Positions 24,001-33,955 of a stretch of 64,000 bases of DNA are shown piece after piece. The stretch's first letter is position 1; every line of letters begins with the position of its first letter. The position numbers were made by a program, and so were the translations under genes. The stretch is from contig JAPYMA010002492.1 of NCBI GenBank assembly GCA_035041965.1, positions 79,628 through 143,627 of the forward strand, read 5' to 3'. Origin of the DNA: Anisakis pegreffii. Taxonomy: Eukaryota; Nematoda; Chromadorea; Rhabditida; Anisakidae. The notes under the pieces are model-generated. The model had not been told where the DNA came from. It ran no database searches and was given only the letters and a program-made list of their open reading frames with translations.

Positions 24001-26988
24001 ATTACGAGAGCATTTATTGAAATTCGCATAGAAACGTTTGCCATCATCTCTGATCAACGGTACACAAACCTCAGCCAAACATTCCAGCGATTGTTTGAGG
24101 CGATTCGGTTCGGTGGTATTTGAAAATGATGGATATACACTGAAAGCTATCAGATAATAACACGAACAGATGGTTTAGATAAGATCTTTCGCACTGAAAC
24201 CAAACATGAAACAATGAAATGAAATTTGCTAAATGACTCACAAATCGATGACTTGAGGTAGCACAAGGTGTGGTGCCAGAAAGGCGAGAAATCTGAGTAT
24301 GTTGGATGGCAGTGAGGTTTCAACCGTCGAAAAGGCCGAATAAGTTACCGACGGTAACAGAATTGTTACGAATGACTCGATTTGACTGTCTGTTAATCGC
24401 ATCCATTTGGGAACCTGCAAAATTAAATTATTTAGCTTACTCAGTTGGAATCTATAATATTCAGAGAACGAAGCGTTCACGCCTTCATTCCTTAGCAAGA
24501 TGATGCTTGACATTCCTATTTGATGATATTGTTTTATCATTGGAGATATCGTTTCATCGGAATTTTTGAGACCATTGCCTTAAAATTCTGGAGTATCCAT
24601 TCGCGTTTTCGATCTGGACACTCTCAATCCAGATCAACTATATTTTAAGGAATAATTAGGTTGCATGAAGTCAAACCTTATGTTTGGTTTTATTTCGAAC
24701 TCGTTCCATACGAACACGTCTAACCATTTCGTTGACCAGTGCCGCAAGAAACAGCTGTAAGGTTAGGGTGTGACCTCCATCATGCAGAGGATGAAGAAAC
24801 GATTCGATACATCGAATTAGACGACACAGATGGCGTTCAGCACTGAAACCAAATAGTATGAAGAAGGAAACATTCAATTGGAAGAAAACTCTGAATTACT
24901 GAAAATCGATCCTACCAAGAAGGATGGTCAGCTAACCTATCGTTTGGCCCACCCAGCATCCACACAATCCATTCGGCACCAGACGACTCTGAGCCCATTC
25001 CGGATCCATCGCCCACTGATACTTTACCATCTCGAACGCTCAAGTCCATTGCTCGTAAGAGTTTCGAAAATATAATTGAGTGCTTTGGTATCCAGTCCAC
25101 ATAACCTGGGCAGTATTCTGATATCCTACAATCAAACCATATCAAATATCGCCATGCTTTCGCAAGTCCACATAGCCGAGTCTAAAAGAATTGGTTAAAA
25201 GCATGACAACGTCCCTCATATGTGTGGAGAGATGAGGGAACTGCATAACAATAGCAGATGAATGAAAAATTTTTCCATGTTAGGCAATTTTTTGATGCCT
25301 CTAAAGCAACAACAATCATATTTGCCTTAGTTCTAAGATAATGAATCGAACTCAAAATTCGGATCACAAACAGACTGTGGAACTGACGCTGAGAAGATGC
25401 GTTGTATTCGGCTCTCCCAAGAGCCATTAATTTCGACGAAATCATAGAAATACCACAGTTCATCAAACCATAACGCAGCACCGTATTCCTGATGTTCTTC
25501 AATTGTCATCTTCAAGGGGATAAACGCTGCAAAGAGACTGACGAATTTTTCCATTGCATAATCATTCCAGAGATCAATGAACGGACGAATCTGAAACTTT
25601 TAGTCAGTTAATTGAGTATAAACAGGACTCTATGATCAACATTCATGAAACTAGATTATAGGTTCCTGAAGTTCATTTTAAGTTCATTTTGAGTTTATGG
25701 CTTCATGGAACTATGAGTATAACTGCATAAATTCAATTTATCGTGAAATTGGAAATAGATTTTAAGGTGTTGAAAGCGATGAACTTGTACTTGTCGTTAT
25801 TATCAACCAAAATCGATGGAAAGCGAGGAAGATTCATCGTTTTTGACGATTGCTTACTAGTTAATCCGTACGTCCCTAATCCTGCATATGAACATAAACA
25901 GTGGAAGAGTATTAACCTCATCGAGGATTTCACGCGTTGCCGATAAAGGATAAAATTCTTTGAGAGTAAATGCGGCATCTCTGATTTTATCACAATCAAG
26001 ATTGCGTTCGTTACGTCCGAAAGTAACATCCGTGTAGAGTTCGTAAAACGGTCGCCATTCTAACGTCATATGCTCTCGTTTCAATATCTCTTCGCTGAAA
26101 CACGCGAATGTGTTGTTTATTCTTCGATGATGTGTTAGGAGAGCAATTGAGATGAATCAAATGCTGAGCGGAGTTTAGACGAAGAATATAGAATTCATCG
26201 AGTTCAGGCGATATTCGGCTCTATTTCGAATCATCGAGCAGGATTAAACAAATTTGGGGACAATATAATCATTATCTGCAAAGAATATGAGATGATTACA
26301 TTGATAGATGTTTTCCAGAACATTTGCTATTAGTGGCGACTTAAAATCGTCTAAAACTAAGCCCACATAGGCATAGAGAAACGAAAAGAGATACTTACTC
26401 TATAAGCGATTTAATAAGTGAACACGCTTTGTGAATTATTTTATGCTCAAAATCTTTCTCCAGAATAATACCGTACATGAATTTTATCAGGCAAATATTT
26501 TCATCTCGTGAAAAACGGAGGTTAAATATATCTAGATAACTGAAATACAAAATATAAATGGTCAGCAGACTGTAGATTCATCGAATAATCAAATGCACAT
26601 TAATAGTAGATCATTTGCTGAATTCTAGTCGTGTGGATATGGTTTATCCATCGGTGAATTTCGCTCGACATCACTTTAATTTCTTGATTCGTCACCATCG
26701 AAGTCAGTGTTCAGATGAACTCGATGAAAGAAGCCTAGAGAGGTGATTTGTTGATGAAAAGACTCACTCTCTTAACTGATTCATCCAAAATACTAATCCA
26801 GAATCGAGTGCGTAAAGAGAAGTTGATGTGGCGAGGCCAATCTTGATTTGTTGCAACCACTTGGTGGCGTCTTTGTGAATAACTTCATAGAATGGCAGAT
26901 AGGATAATTCACGTTTGGTTCGTTGATACTTTCGTTTATCCCTTCTGTAACTCTCTGCACTCGTCACAACTTCCTTCGGCTGAAACAT
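12070..26988 (-). CDS. PSME4: Proteasome activator PA200 (PSME4/Blm10 family), 41 exons
   Basis: HEAT-repeat solenoid that caps the 20S proteasome. Exons: 26988-26768, 26539-26399, 26094-25917, 25590-25388, 25125-24937, 24842-24677, 24414-24242, 24139-23971, 23868-23659, 23461-23313, 23131-22945, 22760-22662, 22467-22398, 22248-22085, 22017-21901, 20883-20770, 20720-20575, 20533-20450, 20374-20220, 20157-19928, 19701-19582, 19440-19351, 19090-18962, 18812-18633, 18421-18261, 18126-17988, 17800-17675, 17524-17373, 17115-16923, 16788-16711, 16610-16451, 16360-16216, 16114-15957, 15107-14995, 14875-14815, 14528-14405, 13919-13790, 13508-13393, 13118-13004, 12792-12625, 12204-12070. Phases close to 1,985 aa (human 1,843). 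Landmarks in human order: LPFYEV, TLEWRPFYEL, ALWFDELW, GYVDWIPK, MRWHVPG, EKPSI, HWGSYQWPK, GLIRGSRNW, AERHGAVL, FLRTHHDK. It ends PNYYV, the HbYX-type tail that opens the 20S gate. Least certain: start ATG and junctions 15/16, 16/17 and 33/34. Confidence 0.93.
15175..15920. mobile_element. hAT-type foldback MITE, copy 1 (left end decayed)
   Basis: About 745 bp, colinear with the copy at 27,105-27,880. The right end reads ATGAGAACCACTG; the left terminal repeat is lost or degenerate. Flanks CTCCATCA (15167-15174) and CTCCAGCA (15921-15928) look like an 8 bp target duplication with one change. Internal arms are inverted (CTCTCATAACTTT left, AGCTATGAGAG right). No transposase frame. It lies in PSME4 intron 33, with its end 36 bp from the exon 33 donor. 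Confidence 0.75.
20914..21717. mobile_element. hAT-type foldback MITE, copy 2 (reverse orientation)
   Basis: About 804 bp and inverted relative to copies 1 and 3. It starts near AAATGGTTCTCACG and ends ATGAGAACCACTG, so its termini match CAGTGGTTCTC with three decayed bases. Subterminal TTACCCAAAATGGGTAA and the long inverted inner arms match the other copies. It fills most of the 1,017 bp PSME4 intron 15 and stops 30 bp before the exon 16 acceptor. No coding capacity. Confidence 0.78.
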
Positions 26989-28499
26989 TCACTCAAATTG
27001 GTCGTGTAATGAGCCCCATTATCAATCATGAGTCCTCCATTACGTTACATCTTCGAGTATCTCTCGAATAATCAGACTGTGTTTTGAGGTCTATCCGTTT
27101 AAGTCAGTGGTTCTAATAGGGGGTTAGGTTACCCATTTTGGGTAATTTGGAGGTGGCAAGGGGTAATGGAGGGGGCTGGGAGATTAATATTTCGCGCATG
27201 TTATAAAAGTTTGTTTAATTGGGCTATGTGAATGCGGTTAGTTGATGGCAACACTCTTCATTCTCTGATTTTCTGAGTATCGTTGGCTCGTCCGGACCTA
27301 ACAGAGTTTTCGTTCTTTTTCTTGCTGTTACAATCGCTCTCATAGCTTTTATCACCAAAAGTGTTCTCTTCTGCTAATTTCTCATTCATTTCACTCAACA
27401 ATTAAAGTCAAATTCTCATTCTTTTAAATACACTCTATAATTGATAATTGGACTGTCGAACGTTGTTGAGCAATTCAATTCGATTGCTGTATTGTTGGTC
27501 TCGGCTGTCAACACTCGTCAACATGTCCAGTAAATAGTACATGCTACAGAATAAGAAATTGATTTGAACTGTGAAGTGAAATGAGACGAAGCGAATGAGA
27601 AAAACTCATCAAGAGAACGGTATTCGCATGCAATAGCTATGAGAGTGAATACAACACGTCCGAAAAGAATGAGAATTCATCAATATCAATTTGAAGTAAG
27701 CGTGTCATAGACAATAGCTTCTCATGCAATCATACTCCATTGCAATAATGAGCAACGCAACGGTCCAGTACAGTGCTTCTCACAGGAAGTCAATTTACCC
27801 GTTTTGAGTAATTTGGAGGTAACGGCGGCCTGCCTGATCATTAAAAGGGGTAATGAAACATCCGAACGTGAGAACCACTGGTTTAAGTGGATCATCCCAC
27901 TGAGGAGTTGATGAAGACGCCTTCGAAATTCACGTTGCACCCGCACAAAGCATCGCATCAATAGCCGCATTTCAATTTAGGAGAGAGAATCACAAACTTA
28001 CCATCAAATTGTAAGTTTGCGTAACAAAATGATCGAGTTATTGCGAAGGGGAACACATCGATACTCATTTTTGAAATTTCATTTGGATATTATCAAATTT
28101 CCGCTGGGAAATACTAAAAATTTCATTTTTTTCCACCTACAATGATAATTTTAAAACAAGGAAAACCATTCAAAATTCTGCTCAACTGCCTATTCAATTG
28201 CTTCGTTCCCTTTGCAGTCCTCAAAAAGATGAGATCAAGGGATTTGAATACAGAGCAATTTTCGGCTTAAAAATAATCAGTCGATATCTAATTGGTACAG
28301 AATGTGCAATGAATATCTCGAAGTTCTGTGTGATTTCATGGTTTCCGAAAATTTTAATGTTACTCAAAATTTCCCTACTGAAACCTGTTCAGGGGTTCCA
28401 TGAAAAATTGAGTCATTTCGCGAAATTGCATGTTCGATCTCACCGTCAGATCATTGTGCTGCTTCTAAGAGCCTTTGGACGGTCGGCGGCTCAGATTAA
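26989..28499. promoter_or_regulatory. Divergent upstream region between PSME4 and the small plus-strand gene
   Basis: The two genes read away from each other, so this 1.5 kb should contain both promoters. About half is MITE copy 3. The remaining unique sequence (26,989-27,096 and 27,889-28,499) has no clear TATA box. A 108-codon plus-strand frame at 28,198-28,524 lacks an ATG and a recognisable product, and is probably chance or 5' UTR. Confidence 0.45.
27105..27880. mobile_element. hAT-type foldback MITE, copy 3 (intact, perfect 8 bp target duplication)
   Basis: 776 bp bounded by CAGTGGTTCT and AGAACCACTG, with a perfect 8 bp duplication GTTTAAGT at 27097-27104 and 27881-27888. An 8 bp duplication with CAGTGGTTCT-type ends is the hallmark of hAT superfamily elements. 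There is no transposase frame; the inner halves form a long imperfect inverted repeat. It lies about 110 bp upstream of the PSME4 start codon. Confidence 0.85.
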
Positions 28500-29166
28500 A
28501 TGGAACGTTCTGAGGCGCAATTAGGTAATGCGATACGTGAGAGTGTCGCACGTTTTGTGGAAAGTGCTGCCGGTCGTGAAGTCATGATAAGCATTTCAGC
28601 ACGACTCGTCAAACGAAACCGTAATAATGGTCAGTCGGTTACGATGCAAATCTTATTTCCGTACTTGAATTTCTAATAATGCATTCTGTTAAAGGATCGG
28701 TTTTCATTCTGCAGATTCCTCAGATCTTTTCACCCATTCGAATTCAGTTTCCTAATCAGTCTCTCTTAAATAAACGATACTCTGAAAAGAACTCTATTGG
28801 AGATTTCCAAACAACTCTTTGAGTTTCCTTGGGAACATCACGCTTGCCATTTGCTTAATGTATTTATACATTCGTTTTCAGTGCTGACCAAAAAGCCTCC
28901 AGAAGAACCGAAATTAAAGGTATATATTCTACTAATCATCGTAGTTTTGCCGTTACCTTGACACAGAAACATTCGCTTATGGTCAGGTAGTCTGTATTAT
29001 GGATGATTTTCAGACTGCTAATAGCAGCGCGACATCGAGTAACCAGAGTACATTAGCAAGCAGTGATCAACCACAAGCGAATTCTTGTGATGAAAGTTGC
29101 ATTGTTAGTTATGTTGGTGCTTTCGACGGTGGCTCTGATTATTTCTTGATGAATTTTGCATCGTAG
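28500..29166 (+). CDS. Small protein of unknown function, 3 exons, 106 aa
   Basis: Exons 28500-28629, 28882-28919 and 29014-29166 join in phase to 106 aa. The ATG at 28500 is directly preceded by an in-frame TAA. Residues 1-44 look like a charged amphipathic helix (MERSEAQLGNAIRESVARFV, then REVMISISARLVKRN); then KKPPEEPKLK; then a Ser/Asn/Gln-rich stretch; the end is GAFDGGSDYFLMNFAS. Acceptors are TTTTCAG and TTTTCAG, the exon 2 donor is AAG/GTATAT. Exon 1 has two possible donors nine bases apart with the same phase (AACC/GTAATA or AATG/GTCAGT), giving RNL or RNRNNV. There is no signal peptide or membrane segment. I recognise no family; it may be nematode-specific. Confidence 0.65.
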
Positions 29167-32100
29167 TTCATTTTGGTTGGGCTTTTGAAGGTACTTGATT
29201 CCAGAGAATGTTTCAAACAGCGTTGGAATAAGAAAGTTCCCATCTTAAACGGTACTTCATGAATGAATGAGATTATTTCTTCAGTATTGCTATGAGATAA
29301 TCATATGGTGCAAATTGTCGTAATGAATTGCGCATGAATTTAAGGATTGGTATGGACAAGGTGTAAATCGTCATATCTACAGCAATGAGTAAATGATCTA
29401 ATGAACAAACCGAAGCACTTCTCTCAAATTTATGAAACTTATGTTTTTTGTGTAGGAATATCTGGAATGAATGTGGAAGTTAATGAAAGTTCTTACATAA
29501 TGCTTTTATGACTCAGTATTTAGTGATATCATATGCTAACAATCGTGCAGTTGATGTTTAATTATTACTCCATTACATACAAACGACTATTACTTCGATA
29601 TTGCTCAGTTTGAATGCGATTTTAAAATACATTCCAACATTTTTTTCATGTAGCTCAATTCATTAATGTGTTTTCGATTGTTGAATCACTGTGAAATAAA
29701 TTGAAAATTTGTGATTGCTTCTATGATTTATTATTCGGATCGGTTGTGTGAGCGTACTCCTAAACGGTTTCTTTTTTGATGCGGTTTTTACAATCGCTCG
29801 GCTATATTGAATGTTTTTGATTAGGTATTCAATTTGGATTCTTTACGCAATGATTCATGCAGTTTTATTATAATCCTATATTTAGCTGGATGGCTATTTC
29901 ACCGTTTTCAATCACAATTATGACGTGCTCTTTCAATGTCTCAAAGCACTCAAAGATCGAACTCATTTGTTATGTTTAGCTCGATGAAATCATTCTAACT
30001 AATCGAAAAATTTCAAAACTGAACGAATCATACGGGTCAATAAATCATCTATCACATGAGTGAGAGATGCGCATCCAACTCGTTGGCATCGACATGACGC
30101 CATGGGAGATGTTTATATCCGTGCTATCATCCATAAGAATAAGCTATAAATGCGTCTATGATTCTTCCTTTGACAAGACAGCTGAATAGAGCATAGGTTG
30201 AAGTCAAAGAAATGAATGTGCAAGCAAATGCGAAAGAGCAATAGAGTTGGCTCTGGCTTGGTTCTCTTCGAGATTTTTAGACTCTCGTCTGCTTGTTGGG
30301 CATTAGTCGCATCTCATGCACAACTATGCATATGCACACAAAATATGCACATGCATACTATAGCGCTCTGGATGTTTGTGTGTGTGTATATGAACGTAAT
30401 CAGCATATATACGAGGGTTTCCGTTTATGCACACTCGATTCGATTCCCCTTAGCCGTCGTCGTCGTCTTCTTCATGCCCTCCTTACTTGCTACTAGTGTT
30501 GCCGTTGAGTTGTGAAAGCATCAATTCAATCGATTCTAAGCATTAATTCCATATCCATATCGAGCCATATGCTTATCCACAAATAGCAAAATTAACAGAT
30601 ATGCTTTTGAAGCTATCATATCCAAACGTCTATCTATTTCCATGAGCCCCATCATTCAATTGAGTCAACGATTGTGAAGCAGATGGGTAAAAAATATAGT
30701 TGGTTTGAGTAAAATATTTTTGATGATATGCGAGAATTTTTTTTTTTCAACTTAATAGTATCTCACCAAAGAGATAGGTGGGGTACTGATGATTAATTCA
30801 ATTGATACGCTGATATATGTGAACACTGTTCTTGAAAGTATCTATCGAGGCAGCGATGTTCGAAGTAATGTTCGAAGGTCGTTTTCTCCTTATCTTTTCT
30901 TCATTTTTCCTATCACTGCGCTAAGAAAGAATGTGCTTTCCAAAGACTGCTGCTTCATCCTTTTATTTTGCATCATCGACATTGATTGCATATTTGTTCT
31001 TGTGTTGCCTTGGTGAATTTTTATTCGATTTGAAGCTTATCATTTCATATTCGATCATTTCTGTGATCAAATGTTAGCAGCACACTGATAATGAGATTTT
31101 GTTGGATGAATATTCTTGTTGGATGAATAACTTTTCACAGGTTTTCAAAGTTTTCACATAAAGTTCATGTGAACGATTATCGACCCGTTAGCGAGTTCGT
31201 ATGAGAATTTTGCACTTTATTATCAGTTTCATCAGCAAATTGAATTCAGTCCATATGAAATTTTGTTATCAGTAAACGTCTGCGTTATCAGCATCAGTTG
31301 AGTGATGCAGATCACATGCACTTTGTCCGCGGAATTTTTGCACAACTATCATTCACACTTCAAATATCCACACCTCCACCCAATAAACGGTAATAATTCA
31401 AATGCGATACGTCGATGGACTAATTTCAGGCTTCGCCGTAGGCCTTGGCTTACCCCTAACAGCCATCTGGTTGTCCAGTAGATGCCCAAGCGTCTGTATA
31501 AGTCTCAGCCTCCTATCTAAGTTCAAATAAAATGAATCAGCGCACATCATTTTCGTTATCTTCGTCCGTTTCCCAGCGAATATTTGCTATATTGTCAGAT
31601 ATCATTTCGAAAGTGTTCATTTCCTGCGTTTCACTGATCGTTCTTATTAGCCATTTAGTGTCTTTGATATGATTGCGCTGAAATTCATACTACCAACCAA
31701 CCGTCTTCTTCTCAACTAAGCAAATAAAAACATTATGATGCTAACGTCGAATCTTGACTAGCACATCAGAGTCCAAATAGCAATAGTTCCTGCTTGCATC
31801 TTATTGTTAACAGCTTCAATCGATGAAAAGTTTCGCAATTCCATTCTTCTTCTTCTATTCAAACGAGTGTCTCTTTGGGTTCTTCTTTTGCTGCTGCTTC
31901 TTCTTCACTGCATTTCATTTGTTTTCAATGTCGCGATTCTTCTAAGCAATGTGCCATTGTTGTCGTCGTCATCTTACAGCAATTCAATTGCAATAGCCAC
32001 CGAAGAAGACGATACGATGATACTGAGAGTAAAGAAATTTAATTTGATTTAATGCTGTATGAATCGTTAATGGTATAGTGGTGTTGGAAACTATTCTGTT

Positions 32101-33801
32101 GGAAACTTTTCGAAAAATTTTCGCTATCAGCATTGACTTGGTGATAAATTCACGCTTATGATATGATAGCTGATATGAATGGTTTAGTATATTTCTCGTC
32201 CGTACTTTTTAGTACTATCCATTTCGTTCGATTTTGATTTCAATTTTAACAATTTTAATATGGAGTTTTTTCTGATCAAGCGGTTTTTGGTGAATATGAG
32301 AACAAATATTGATAGTAACGATAGAGGCTACCTGATAAACCATGGAGATTGAAATATTTGAGCTGCTCGTGGTCACTGCTCACGAGTTTAGCAAAAGTTC
32401 TTCACTCTGTGCTCACCAAAAAAGTCAGTCTGTAGTTAATAGCTGCTGACTGCTCATAATGTGAGCACAATGTGCTCATTAGTTGCACATTGTGCTTTTA
32501 AATGCTCATGAATCGCCCGTTCACTTGAAAGCGAGTGAATGATATCTTTAATGGCTAAGCCAACGGAAATGGCAATGCGATTCAATGAGGTGACTGACGA
32601 CTGCTTAAATACGGCAAAAACTATTCAATGAACAAAAAATGTTTTCAAACTGAACACAAACGATAGAGATTCATTCTCGTCATGGATTTCTAAAACGTTT
32701 CTGAGCATAAATAAGTGCGTTTTTATCTCTCATTCAACTCGTGCACTTTTCATATCTCTGAGCATGCTCAACGATGGATTCGTGAGCAACTCTTTTGCGG
32801 CTTCTATTCAACTCAGCCCACACCACTAAACGTCACACAGAAGTTGTTCGTCCACTGAGCTGAAAAATATTTCTCTTCGATCGTGGAACAACAATTAACT
32901 TTTTGTGGATGACGAGAGCAACCTCCTCCCGATGGGTATTCATGAAATTCAAATTCATATCATGAAATCAATTTTGTTTGCTTGAAAAAGTCTGTTTGGA
33001 AGTCATTTTCTTCAGTAAATAGTTTTGACCGTTTCCATGTTGTTCGATCAAAATCACAGCATCTAATAGTGAATATTGCGCTCAATGATCCGCTCTCCTT
33101 ATTTAACAGATTCGGAAATGAGCACTTCAGACGAACAGCGTGAAAACTTAACGAAAAAAACAATCGTTCTTTTGAAATGTGCTTTAAAAATCTATTGATT
33201 CATTCATATTTTATGTCCTATGCTTTATGCTCATAGCTTAAAGCACTGCTATGGGGACCCTACCAATCTATCAATTCATTTTAAATGTATTCGTTCATTC
33301 GTCTTTAGAAAATCCATCTGAAGTAGTCTCCTTATGAAGTTTCAAACGGGCCATATTCAATTGCCTCAACTATATGTAAGGCACAAGCAGCATCACTCCC
33401 GTGGGTAATGAAAATTCAGTACGAACATATTACCCGAACTGACTTAATTCAATTTTTACAGACATTCACCACTTTTTCAGTGAAACTCTTTCAGTTTTAC
33501 GGCACTGCATGGAGTGTTTCATAATTTCCTCTGATCTTATATCATCATGAATAGAACGAAAATGTTTAAGATAGTCAATCGCATGGAGAATTTCTCATTC
33601 ATCCGATATAATTTTTATTTTCAGTCAATTATCTGCAGAACATTTTTTGTCCAGTGACGCGTTTCGTTCAATTCAATTCTACAATACGCATGCAATGAGC
33701 AGCATAAATAGTTTATTGTGTGTTGGTAGTGGTTTCTTGGGATTCAATTCGATTGCAATTTCGGATTCGATTATTCTTTTCTTTTTCTCAAGCTGCCATC
33801 C

Positions 33802-33955
33802 TATTGACCGAATCAAAGAAGGAATACTATTCCGTGTATTCCTTGCGCATTTCTCAAAATTTCACTCCTGCACTAAACGAAACCCTTCATCGTATGAAAT
33901 CTAATATTAACTGGAAACCACGTAACCAACAAGATCCAAGTGATCAGTTTCCACC
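33802..33955 (+). other. Isolated exon-like segment, no gene found
   Basis: A pyrimidine-rich acceptor (TTTTTCTCAAG) is followed by an open frame containing ESKKEYYSVYSLRISQNFTP and INWKPRNQQDPSDQFPP, ending at a good donor (CCA/GTAAGC). No partner exons were found in phase and the product is not recognised. It could be an unrecognised alternative exon, a remnant, or chance. Confidence 0.2.

Noticed and set aside
27889..27970. Frame reading ASSSTPQWDDPLK next to MITE copy 3, as an exon broken by the insertion.
   Set aside because: Phases do not fit either neighbour, upstream and downstream frames close at once, and no PA200 counterpart exists.
28002..28068. Minus-strand frame starting MSIDVFPFAITRSFCYANLQ with a GTAAGT donor, as a possible first coding exon of PSME4.
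   Set aside because: It ends in phase 1, but the first recognised PSME4 exon needs phase 0, and no intermediate exon restores the phase. The ATG at 26,988 already gives an N-terminus of the expected length.
28198..28524. 108-codon plus-strand frame before the small unknown gene.
   Set aside because: It has no ATG, contains hydrophobic AT-driven residues, and overlaps the true start codon of the small gene in another frame.
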